The notes under the pieces are model-generated. The model was not told the DNA's origin and did not search any database. It was given only the letters and a program-made list of their open reading frames with translations. The position numbers were made by a program, and so were the translations under genes. A DNA stretch of 64,000 bases from Chryseobacterium sp. JAH. GTDB lineage: Bacteria > Bacteroidota > Bacteroidia > Flavobacteriales > Weeksellaceae. The stretch spans positions 682,001 through 746,000 of the forward strand of contig NZ_LMAH01000001.1 of the NCBI RefSeq assembly GCF_001507335.1, given 5' to 3'. Below, one piece after another: positions 26,180 to 34,284 of the stretch. Numbering within the stretch: the first letter of the stretch is position 1; the number at the start of each line of letters is the position of its first letter.

Positions 26180-27607
26180 TTATACTCTAAGATCAGCCTC
26201 CAAACCTATCAGTTCTTTGTTGGCATCAATAATCGGTTGAACTTCATTAGCAATGAATTCTTCCGTTTGGATTGGTGCAAAACCGATAAAGTTTTTAGGA
26301 TCTAGAACCTCTTTTAATTTTGATTTATCAAGCTTCAAAGAATGGTCATTTAAGATTCTTTCGATCAAATCGTTTTCTTTTCCTTCTTCTTTTACCTGCT
26401 TGGAAGCTTCCATTGAGTGAACTCTGATTACTTCGTGGATTTCCTGACGGTCGCCACCAGCTTTCACCTCTTCCATGATGATGTATTCTGTCGCCATGAA
26501 AGGAAGTTCTTCCATAATATGTTTGTTGATTCTGTTTGGATATACCACAATTCCGTTCATGATATTATTCCAAATCAACAAGATTGCATCAACTGCCAAG
26601 AATGCCTGTGGAATTGTCAATCTTTTGTTTGCAGAGTCATCTAGCGTTCTTTCAAACCATTGCGTTGAAGCAACCATTGCAGAACTTGTCGTCAAAGACA
26701 TTACGTATTTTGCTAATGCTCCGATTCTTTCGCTTCTCATTGGGTTACGTTTGTAAGCCATTGCAGATGAACCGATTTGGTTTTTCTCGAATGGCTCTTC
26801 AATTTCTTTCAAATTTTGAAGCAAACGTAAATCGTTGGTGAATTTATGTGCTGATTGTGCGATATTTCCTAATAAAGCAACCACTTTTGCATCGATTTTT
26901 CTATCATAAGTCTGTCCGGAAACTCCGAAAACTTTTTCGAAACCGAATCTCTTTGATAATTCTTTATCTAAATGTTTTACTTTAGAATAATCTCCGTTGA
27001 AAAGTTCCAAGAAACTTGCCGCAGTTCCGGTTGTTCCTTTTACACCTCTGAAACGTAAAGTTTCAAGGAAGAAATCTAATTCTTCAATGTCAAGAACTAA
27101 ACTTTGTAACCAAAGTGTTGCTCTTTTTCCAACAGTCGTTAACTGAGCAGGTTGAAAGTGTGTAAATCCCAAAGTTGGAAGATCTTTATACTGAATTGAA
27201 AAATCAGCAAGATTTTTCATCACATTAACCAACTTTTTCTTTAAAATTAAAAGTCCGTCACGGATTTGAATTAAATCTGTATTGTCTCCTACAAAAGCTG
27301 AAGTTGCGCCCAAGTGAATAATTCCCTTTGCAGAAGGTGCCACATCACCATAAGCGTGAACGTGAGCCATCACATCATGACGGAATTTTTTCTCATACTC
27401 TGCCGCTTTATCGTAATCGATATTATCAACATTGGCCTTCAACTCTGCAATTTGCTCATCTGTGATGTCAAGACCCAAGTCTTTTTCAATCTCAGCCAAA
27501 GCAATCCAAAGCTTTCTCCAATTCTGGAATTTGTTATTGTGAGAAAAGTTAAACAACATTTCTTGGCTAGAGTAACGCTCTTCCAATGGATTTTTGTAGG
27601 AATTCAT
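26180..27607 (-). CDS. purB: Adenylosuccinate lyase
   Basis: Splits SAICAR to AICAR and adenylosuccinate to AMP, releasing fumarate, in purine synthesis. The fumarase/aspartase-family signature SSAMAYKRNP lies at 280-289 (Ser281 region is the catalytic flexible loop). HLGATSAFVGDNTD and GFTHFQPAQLTTVGKR are the other two conserved segments. At 475 aa the length is normal. A TATTTTTG element lies about 25 bases upstream of the ATG on the minus strand. Confidence 0.96.
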   Translation of the reverse strand: MNSYKNPLEERYSSQEMLFNFSHNNKFQNWRKLWIALAEIEKDLGLDITDEQIAELKANVDNIDYDKAAEYEKKFRHDVMAHVHAYGDVAPSAKGIIHLGATSAFVGDNTDLIQIRDGLLILKKKLVNVMKNLADFSIQYKDLPTLGFTHFQPAQLTTVGKRATLWLQSLVLDIEELDFFLETLRFRGVKGTTGTAASFLELFNGDYSKVKHLDKELSKRFGFEKVFGVSGQTYDRKIDAKVVALLGNIAQSAHKFTNDLRLLQNLKEIEEPFEKNQIGSSAMAYKRNPMRSERIGALAKYVMSLTTSSAMVASTQWFERTLDDSANKRLTIPQAFLAVDAILLIWNNIMNGIVVYPNRINKHIMEELPFMATEYIIMEEVKAGGDRQEIHEVIRVHSMEASKQVKEEGKENDLIERILNDHSLKLDKSKLKEVLDPKNFIGFAPIQTEEFIANEVQPIIDANKELIGLEADLRV

Positions 27608-27631
27608 TCTTTCTTTTACTTTTTAGATGCA

Positions 27632-27639
27632 CAAAAATA
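27632..27639 (-). promoter_or_regulatory. Candidate -7 promoter element of purB
   Basis: Minus strand TATTTTTG (TAnnTTTG), 24 bases before the purB ATG. No obvious -33 TTG. Confidence 0.4.
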
Positions 27640-27831
27640 CGGATTTTGATTGAGAGAGAAAAATTGTGAGGATGGTTTTAGGTTTAGTATAAATTCAAAT
27701 GGAAATTTACTTTTATCTAAATGGGTTAAAGCTCATTTCTATTCATCTATTACAAAAGAAAACATAAAAATCAGCGTACTCTTTTACTTCATTTTTCGCA
27801 AAGACAAATCTTGCAATTACAAACTAAAATC

Positions 27832-27932
27832 CTAGCCACGATAGAAACGGTTACCCCACAGTAAGCCCTTAGACAGGCTCAGGACAGACTGGCTTGCGAG
27901 GAATATGGGTGGATAGCGTGAACCAACTTCAC
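27832..27932. repeat. REP-like palindromic repeat (copy 2), with tcagactgac-type insert
   Basis: Starts tagccacgatagaaacggtta and ends gggtggatagcgtgaacca, matching the ends of the element at 31247. The middle includes agacaggctcaggacagac, close to the sequence at 1729-1746. The 400-bp gap between bglX and purB holds this repeat and a terminator, and no supported gene. Confidence 0.55.
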
Positions 27933-27973
27933 AAGAATGAGATTTCCGTGAAGATTTACGCCTCGCAATAACA

Positions 27974-28000
27974 AAAAAGCCACTCTTTCGAATGGCTTTG
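27974..28000. terminator. Terminator after bglX
   Basis: On the minus strand AAAGCCA-TTCGAAAGAG-TGGCTTTTTTG: a 7-bp stem and a U-run, 9 bases beyond the bglX stop. Confidence 0.75.
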
Positions 28001-28008
28001 TGTATAAA

Positions 28009-30336
28009 TTATTTTGTCCAGTTGATTTTTGAGTGTTTCACCTCTTCGGAATTGGTGCCGATCATGATGTCAAAATCTCCTGCTTCCCAGTCATATTTTA
28101 AATCTCCGTTGTAGAATTTAAGATTTTCCGGAGTGATGTCAAAAGTTACTTTTTTAGATTCACCTTTTTTCAGCATTACTTTTTGGAATCCTTTCAGTTC
28201 TTTCACAGGTCTTGTGATGGTTCCTACCCAATCTCTAATGTATAGCTGAACCACTTCGGCTCCGTCATAATTTCCAGAATTAGTCACTGTTACCGAAGCC
28301 TGAATGGTCTGATTTCCTTTGGGATTCGCATTAGAAACGGTCACGTCTGAATAGTTGAATTTAGTATAACTTAAACCGTAACCAAATGGATACAACGGTG
28401 TGTTACATTCATCCATATAATTAGAACGGAATCTCTGGTATTCGCACTTATCAACCAATTTCTGGTCTAGTGGTCGGCCTGTATTTTTAGCATTGTAATA
28501 GATCGGAACCTGACCTAAACTTCTCGGGAAAGTCATCGGAAGTTTTCCTGAAGGGTTTACTTTTCCGAAAAGAACATCAGAAATAGCGCTTCCTGCTTCT
28601 GAACCCGGGAACCAAACATTAAGAATTGCATCTGGAGTGTCTTTTACATTTGTAAGAGCCAGCGGACGGCCTGTGAAAAGAATCATCGCAATTGGTTTTC
28701 CGGTTTTTTTCAATTCATTCAATAAATCTACCTGAGACTGAGGAATGGTAATTTCAGTTCTTGAAGAAGATTCTCCGCTCATTTCAGCAGATTCTCCAAT
28801 GGCCAAAACGATAACATCCGCTTTATTCGCAACATCAACCGCTTCTTTCAATAAAGCTTCTTTCGAACGGTTGTCTCTGTCGGTTTTCTTTCCGTGCGCT
28901 GCGTAGATTTCTTCGAGTTTAGCATCGTAATCAATATTCGCACCTTTTGCAGAAATAAATTTCACTTCTTTTCCGAAGTTTGCCTGAAGACCCTGCATCA
29001 AATTAATCGCATTGGCATGTTTCGAAGCAACACTCCATGTTCCCGGCATATTCATTGAGTTGTTCACCAATGGGCCGATCACCGCTACCGTTCCTGACTT
29101 TTTCAATGGCAATACCTGATTTTCATTTTTCATTAAAACCATAGACTGAGCTGCTGCGCTTCTGGCAATGTTACGGTTTTCCATACTGTATACTTCTTTG
29201 GCCGCCAGTTTTACATCACCATGTTTGTAAGGATTATCAAATAGGCCTAAATCGTATTTTGCTTCCAAAATTCTTTTTGTTGCCATATCGATTTCAGCCT
29301 GAGTCACTTTTCCTTCAGCCAAAGATTTTTTTAATGTGGTTAAAAATCCTTCGCCTACCATGTCCATATCAACACCCGCTTTTAAAGCCAAGGCTGAAAC
29401 CTGCTGAAGATCTCCCATTCCATGGTCGACCATTTCGTTGATTCCGGTATAATCTGTCACCACGAAACCTTTGAATTTCCATTGATTTCTCAATACTTCG
29501 GTCTGCAGCCATCTGTTTCCGGTTGCCGGAACTCCGTCAACTTCGTTGAAAGAAGCCATTACCGAAGCAACACCTGCATCAACAGCTGCTTTGTAAGGTG
29601 GAAAATACTCATTGAACATTCTCACATGACTCATATCAACGGTATTATAATCTCTACCCGCTTCACCAGCGCCGTATAATGCAAAGTGCTTTACACACGC
29701 TAAAATATTCGTTCCGTTGGCTAAGTCTTTCCCTTGGTAACCGTACACCATGTTTTTAGAAATTTCACTTCCTAAATATGGGTCTTCACCCGAACCCTCG
29801 GAAACCCTTCCCCATCTAGGTTCTCTGGAAATATCTACCATTGGTGAAAACGTCCAGTTAATTCCGTCTGCTGCAGCTTCTCTTGCCGCAATTCTTGCAG
29901 ACTGCTGAACCAAATTCATATCCCAAGAAGCCGCTAATCCTAACGGAATCGGGAATGTTGTTTCATAACCGTGGATAACATCCATTCCGAAAATCAAAGG
30001 AATTTTCAAACGGCTGTTTTCTACCGCAACTTTCTGAACGGCTTTAATTTTTTCAGCACCTTTTATATTGAACAATCCACCGACTAATCCCTGTTCAACT
30101 TTTTTTCCGATGTCTGAACTTTTTGCCAAACCTGTGGTAAAATCGCCTGAACTTGGTAAATTTAATTGTCCTATTTTTTCATCTAAGGTCATTTTAGCTA
30201 AAAGCGCATCAACAAACGCTTTTTTCTTTGCCTGATATTGGGCCGTCTGATAAGACTGAACCGGCTTCGTGACCATTTCCTGTGCCGAAAACATTGGCGC
30301 AAGTGCCAAAGTGGCGATTACAATTAACTTTCTCAT
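28009..30336 (-). CDS. bglX: GH3 beta-glucosidase, periplasmic
   Basis: A family 3 glycoside hydrolase that removes terminal beta-linked glucose from oligosaccharides in the periplasm. Its 775 residues have a signal peptide (MRKLIVIATLALAPMFSAQ), the GH3 N-domain with nucleophile Asp295 (GFVVTDYTG) and the substrate-binding KHFALYGAGEAGRDY, the GH3 C-domain (GESAEMSGESSSR, with candidate acid/base Glu) and a C-terminal fibronectin-III-like domain (GAEVVQLYIRD...). Last gene of the susC-susD locus, 99 bp after the esterase. In GH144-containing loci of Bacteroidota this partner often acts on beta-1,2-gluco-oligosaccharides (sophorose); that specificity is inference. Confidence 0.93.
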   Translation of the reverse strand: MRKLIVIATLALAPMFSAQEMVTKPVQSYQTAQYQAKKKAFVDALLAKMTLDEKIGQLNLPSSGDFTTGLAKSSDIGKKVEQGLVGGLFNIKGAEKIKAVQKVAVENSRLKIPLIFGMDVIHGYETTFPIPLGLAASWDMNLVQQSARIAAREAAADGINWTFSPMVDISREPRWGRVSEGSGEDPYLGSEISKNMVYGYQGKDLANGTNILACVKHFALYGAGEAGRDYNTVDMSHVRMFNEYFPPYKAAVDAGVASVMASFNEVDGVPATGNRWLQTEVLRNQWKFKGFVVTDYTGINEMVDHGMGDLQQVSALALKAGVDMDMVGEGFLTTLKKSLAEGKVTQAEIDMATKRILEAKYDLGLFDNPYKHGDVKLAAKEVYSMENRNIARSAAAQSMVLMKNENQVLPLKKSGTVAVIGPLVNNSMNMPGTWSVASKHANAINLMQGLQANFGKEVKFISAKGANIDYDAKLEEIYAAHGKKTDRDNRSKEALLKEAVDVANKADVIVLAIGESAEMSGESSSRTEITIPQSQVDLLNELKKTGKPIAMILFTGRPLALTNVKDTPDAILNVWFPGSEAGSAISDVLFGKVNPSGKLPMTFPRSLGQVPIYYNAKNTGRPLDQKLVDKCEYQRFRSNYMDECNTPLYPFGYGLSYTKFNYSDVTVSNANPKGNQTIQASVTVTNSGNYDGAEVVQLYIRDWVGTITRPVKELKGFQKVMLKKGESKKVTFDITPENLKFYNGDLKYDWEAGDFDIMIGTNSEEVKHSKINWTK

Positions 30337-30435
30337 ATATCTATCTTCTTAAATTATATTTTTCTTATTGTTTTAATATAGCTGATTCTTCCTTTTAAAA
30401 TCTGAAAAGAATTTTGTTTAAATAATTAAAATCAA

Positions 30436-31143
30436 TTATTTCTCTTTTCTTTTATTCAACATCCATTCGTACAAAGCTGGGTTTGAATAGGTAGAATCCC
30501 ATGAATTATGATTGTCATTCGGGAAAATCGTCAATTCTGCTGATGGATTGATAGGATGAAGTTTTTGATAAAAATTAAAAGCATTTTCAGGTAAAACGAC
30601 ATCGTCCATTCCACCATGAAAAATCTTCATGTTGAGATTTTTGTACTGATGAATGTTGGCGTACATCACTCGGTCGGTCGGTGCACATACAGAAACGACT
30701 GCAGCAAACATTTCGGGATGCTCCATTGCTAATTTTAATGTTCCCCAACCGCCCATTGAAAGTCCGGTAAGGTAAATTCTGGAGTCGTCAATTTTGTATT
30801 TTGACTGAATTTCTCTGATCAGATGATACACCGTCACCGTATCCCACCAGGTATTTTCAGGGCATTGTGGCGCTAGAATCGCAACAGGTCCTTTTATTAA
30901 ATTCTTATAGGTAAAAGGACTGTGCGCTTTTACTTTTTCAAGATCGTTCCCTCTTTCTCCGGAGCCGTGAAGAAAAACGATTAACGGAACCTTTCCTTTT
31001 ACATTTTGAGGATAATCGAGAATGTAGGATATTTTCTCTGTTCGTTTAACCTCTTTGCTGAAAGTAGTTTTCATTTCCTGAGCGTTTAAGCCCAGAGAAA
31101 GCGGAAGAAGAAAAAGTGGGAGATGTTTTAGTTTTAAACTCAT
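30436..31143 (-). CDS. Secreted alpha/beta-hydrolase esterase
   Basis: 235 residues with a signal peptide (MSLKLKHLPLFLLPLSLGLNAQ). The fold is shown by VPLIVFLHGSGERGND (oxyanion region), the nucleophile elbow GLSMGGWG with Ser129, GGMDDVVLP (acid) and NDNHNSWD (His). This is the phospholipase/carboxylesterase or PHB-depolymerase-like branch found in many polysaccharide loci, where it removes acyl groups from glycans. The glycan ester it acts on is not known. It lies between the GH144-type enzyme and the GH3 gene. Confidence 0.85.
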   Translation of the reverse strand: MSLKLKHLPLFLLPLSLGLNAQEMKTTFSKEVKRTEKISYILDYPQNVKGKVPLIVFLHGSGERGNDLEKVKAHSPFTYKNLIKGPVAILAPQCPENTWWDTVTVYHLIREIQSKYKIDDSRIYLTGLSMGGWGTLKLAMEHPEMFAAVVSVCAPTDRVMYANIHQYKNLNMKIFHGGMDDVVLPENAFNFYQKLHPINPSAELTIFPNDNHNSWDSTYSNPALYEWMLNKRKEK

Positions 31144-31246
31144 ATTTCTTTAGATTTTGGCTAAAGCCGTTTGATGCTGGACACTTTTTAAGAGGATTGC
31201 ATTCTATTCTCTATTAACTCGTTCTGTAGGGACAAAATATCTAAAT

Positions 31247-31365
31247 TAGCCCCGATAGAAGCGGCATCCTTTTTTGTTATTGCACTTGCGAAAAGTTCAA
31301 CGCATTTTCTCACTCGGTCTGCAATGACAAAAAAGATAGAGCGGATAGCGGGATTAAGCTCCTAG
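31247..31365. repeat. REP-like palindromic repeat (copy 3)
   Basis: Starts tagccccgatagaagcggcat and ends gagcggatagcgggattaagct, with an inner hairpin in which CCTTTTTTGTTATTGCA faces TGCAATGACAAAAAAG. It lies in the 254-bp gap between the GH144-type and esterase genes, inside the polysaccharide locus. Confidence 0.65.
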
Positions 31366-31397
31366 AAAGCATCCGTTTAATGACTGTTGTATAAAAC

Positions 31398-32774
31398 TTA
31401 TTTTATGCTATACTTGTCTGATTTGAAACTTAATTTTTTCAGTCCCTGCTTGATTTCCGGTGCATTCATAAATAATTTCCATAAAAATCCGGTGCGGTAA
31501 TTTTCAATCATCGGAGCAATTGTTCCCTGATCGATGGCTAGGTACCTTGGAGTTGTCCAGTTGTCGTAATGTATCGATGTCGCATCGTAAGGACCTGCAG
31601 AACCGATAAATTCTGGCTTTTTAGTATACATAAATCTTAGAAAGTCCATAGATTCTTTTGGCGTATATGGGAAACTGCTCAAAGCAGCCGTCGGCGTGAT
31701 GACACCGTGGTCATTTTGTGGAAAATGCGCGTCATACCCTACTCCGCCATCTTTGTTCCTTGAGTAGCTTGCCGTTAATCCCCAGTAGTTCTCGCCATAG
31801 CCTTTCCAATGTTTTGGGTTTTCTACACAATATTTGTAGTCAATAAGTACCTGATTTTTATTTAAATCGAAGTAATTTTTGATTAATTTATCTGATAAAT
31901 CGGTAGGATCTAAACCGATGTAAGAATAGTGTGCCCAAAACAAGGGACCTCCATATTCTTCGGCTCCGTTGTGCTTTACATACATAGGAACTCCGTATTT
32001 TTCTTTGTCTGAAAGGTAAGTTCCATTTCTCGTCCAGCCTTTGTAATAGGTTTCGGCATCGATGGAATACGTCGGCGACGAAGCAGCCAGAATGTAGGTG
32101 ATCAAACATTCATTATAACCCTGAAGCGGAAAATTCATTTCCCATTGGTAGTCGGGTGACCAATGCCAATATAAAACTTTTTCTCCTCCTTTAGTGTACC
32201 AGTTCCACTGAATTCCTTTCCAAAGCTCATCGCACTTTTTTGCTAAAGCTTTTTCTTCGGTATTTCCGTTTTTGAAATATTCACGAACCTGAATAATTCC
32301 TGTTGTCAAAAAAGCAGTTTCTACTAAATCTCCACCATTATCTTTCTTACCAAACGGAACCGTTTTCCTAGTTTCTCCATTGATCCAATGTGACCAGGCT
32401 CCTTTATGACGATCCGCTTTTGCAAGGAAATCCATCATCGTGTTCAATCTTTTCACTGCCTCTTTTCGTGAAATGAAGCCTCTTTCCACACCCACTAAAA
32501 TAGTTGCTAAACCAAATCCTGAACCACCGGTGGTAATGACGTGTTTGTCATTATCCGGATAAATATTGTCTTCATGATAACGCTCTCTACCTAACTTTGA
32601 ATTAGGTTCTGCGTAATCCCAGAAGTATTTTAAGGCATCTTTTTGTACTTTATCTAGTAATTGCTCGTCTGAAATCTTACTCGCAACAGCTTTGTTTTGA
32701 GCGGTCGATGAAGTTGTGGTACAACTAAAAGTTAATACTGAAAAAGACAAAATTGATATTATATTTGATTTCAT
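31398..32774 (-). CDS. GH144-type glycoside hydrolase (glucoamylase-like PF10091), predicted endo-beta-1,2-glucanase
   Basis: 458 residues, lipoprotein signal ending FSC (residue 18). The mature part is the (alpha/alpha)6-barrel family PF10091, shown by DNDKHVITTGGSGFGLATILVGVERGF, KDNGGDLVETAFL, WHWSPDYQWEMNFPLQGYNE, LFWAHYSYIGLDP and GVITPTAALSSFPYTP. Characterised members from Chitinophaga and Parabacteroides are assigned to GH144 and act on beta-1,2-glucan. The older name glucoamylase is misleading. It follows susD after a strong hairpin (32811-32839). Surface or outer-membrane-attached by its lipid anchor. The exact substrate is inference. Confidence 0.85.
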   Translation of the reverse strand: MKSNIISILSFSVLTFSCTTTSSTAQNKAVASKISDEQLLDKVQKDALKYFWDYAEPNSKLGRERYHEDNIYPDNDKHVITTGGSGFGLATILVGVERGFISRKEAVKRLNTMMDFLAKADRHKGAWSHWINGETRKTVPFGKKDNGGDLVETAFLTTGIIQVREYFKNGNTEEKALAKKCDELWKGIQWNWYTKGGEKVLYWHWSPDYQWEMNFPLQGYNECLITYILAASSPTYSIDAETYYKGWTRNGTYLSDKEKYGVPMYVKHNGAEEYGGPLFWAHYSYIGLDPTDLSDKLIKNYFDLNKNQVLIDYKYCVENPKHWKGYGENYWGLTASYSRNKDGGVGYDAHFPQNDHGVITPTAALSSFPYTPKESMDFLRFMYTKKPEFIGSAGPYDATSIHYDNWTTPRYLAIDQGTIAPMIENYRTGFLWKLFMNAPEIKQGLKKLSFKSDKYSIK

Positions 32775-32808
32775 ATAAGTTTCAATTTAAAAATAAAAAA
32801 TTAGTTAA

Positions 32809-32842
32809 AAAAATAACCAAAGTTAAACTTTGGTTATTTTTA
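32809..32842 (-). terminator. Intercistronic hairpin between susD and the GH144-type gene
   Basis: A perfect 13-bp stem AAATAACCAAAGT / ACTTTGGTTATTT with a three-base loop and A/T-runs on both sides, 16 bases beyond the susD stop. It is either a partial terminator or an RNA-stabilising structure that would make susCD mRNA more abundant than the enzyme genes. Confidence 0.7.
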
Positions 32843-32855
32843 TTTATAAAAACTC

Positions 32856-34274
32856 TTAGTAACCAGGGTTCTGGGTCAGTATATTATTACTGTCATTAAT
32901 TGCATTTAAAGGTATAGGAAATAATTCGTTTTTACCAGCCGTGAAACCTAATGGCCCCAGGAAAGTTACTGCTTGCCCAGTTCTCACAAGATCTAAAAAC
33001 CTATCCATTTCCATAGCTAATTCCACTCTTCTTTCCTGCCAAATAGCTGGTCTTAGTGTACCCTGAGTAGATGCTGTTGTGTTTGGTAATGACGCCCTAT
33101 TTCTTACTTTATTTACATTTGTAATTGCGACAGCTGTATTTCCTAATTCATTTGCTGCTTCTGCATTTATTAATAGAATATCTGCAAATCTAAGAATTCT
33201 TAGATTCTGTATAGATCCGTATCCACAAGCAGAATTGTTTAGTGAAGATGGTACATAGACTTTTTGATTATAAGTGTCAACAGATTGTGGATCTCCTTTA
33301 GCAATTAGATCACCTTCAATAGTTGTTTCACCATTACGAAGGATCGTTAATTCTTTCCTAATATCTCCAGGCTCAAAAGCACTTTCCAAAGCTGGTGATG
33401 GTGTAAAAAACCCCCAACCATATTGATTCCTAACACCTTGTACTTCTGCATATTGACTACCTCCAAATTCTGCCGAACAGCCACAATTCACTTCAAAAAC
33501 AGATTCTGAACCAAATTCACCTGCCGGTCTAAATAAATGATTGAAATCAGGATCTAAGCTATAACCCATTCCAATAACTAAATTTGATGTATCATAAGCT
33601 TTTTGATAATCTTTCATATATAAATATACCTTTGAAAGTAAACCTAAAGCAGCTCCCTGCGTCACTCTTCCTAAATCTGCGGCGGAATATGTTTGAGGTA
33701 AAACCGATGAAGCTTCAATAAGATCTTTAACAATAAATTTATAAACTTCAGATGCAGAATTTCTCGGAATATTATAATTGGTTTGTAATCCATCAAAGAT
33801 TGGTACACCACCATAAACCCTTACAAGATTAAAATAAAAATAAGCTCTTAGCATTTTTGCTTCAGCAACTAATCTATTTCTAAGTGTAGCATCCATTTCT
33901 ATGCTTGGAACTTTTGTAATTACTTGGTTGGTTCTATTTACTGCCTGCCATTGACCAATCCAATAACCATTTACACCATCTGTGCTTAAGTTATATTTAA
34001 ATTGATCAAAATCATTAATAAATGATGCATCTCCTGGATTAGATCCCTTTACTACATCATCACCTGTTACTCCTAGAATATTTTGAGCTGGAAAACCTGT
34101 ATTTTCCCAACTTCTAAGAAAACTATATATTGCATTTGTAGCTCGCATGGCATCATTTTCTGTTTGGAAGAAATCTGTCCCCACGGTTACACCTTCTTGT
34201 TTTATATCTACAAAGTCATCACTACAACTTGTAACTAATGAAAATATAGAAAGAGTTAAAAATATTTTTTTCAT
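32856..34274 (-). CDS. SusD/RagB family outer-membrane glycan-binding lipoprotein
   Basis: 472 residues with a lipoprotein signal (TLSIFSLVTSC, Cys17). It shows the SusD pattern: N-terminal TPR-like helices (AMRATNAIYSFLRSW; LVAEAKMLRAYFYFNLVRVYGGVPI is the most conserved segment) and a C-terminal RagB part (LRILRFADILLINAEAANELGN; IWQERRVELAMEMDRFLDLVRTG). It binds the polysaccharide at the surface and caps the SusC transporter. The gene follows susC by 10 bp. Confidence 0.95.
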   Translation of the reverse strand: MKKIFLTLSIFSLVTSCSDDFVDIKQEGVTVGTDFFQTENDAMRATNAIYSFLRSWENTGFPAQNILGVTGDDVVKGSNPGDASFINDFDQFKYNLSTDGVNGYWIGQWQAVNRTNQVITKVPSIEMDATLRNRLVAEAKMLRAYFYFNLVRVYGGVPIFDGLQTNYNIPRNSASEVYKFIVKDLIEASSVLPQTYSAADLGRVTQGAALGLLSKVYLYMKDYQKAYDTSNLVIGMGYSLDPDFNHLFRPAGEFGSESVFEVNCGCSAEFGGSQYAEVQGVRNQYGWGFFTPSPALESAFEPGDIRKELTILRNGETTIEGDLIAKGDPQSVDTYNQKVYVPSSLNNSACGYGSIQNLRILRFADILLINAEAANELGNTAVAITNVNKVRNRASLPNTTASTQGTLRPAIWQERRVELAMEMDRFLDLVRTGQAVTFLGPLGFTAGKNELFPIPLNAINDSNNILTQNPGY

Positions 34275-34284
34275 GATTTTTTAA

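Noticed and set aside
26024..26305. 93-codon plus-strand frame near purB
   Set aside because: It consists of a palindromic repeat followed by the antisense of the purB 3' end.
27650..27835. 61-codon plus-strand frame upstream of purB
   Set aside because: No family likeness, and it runs into the REP-like repeat.
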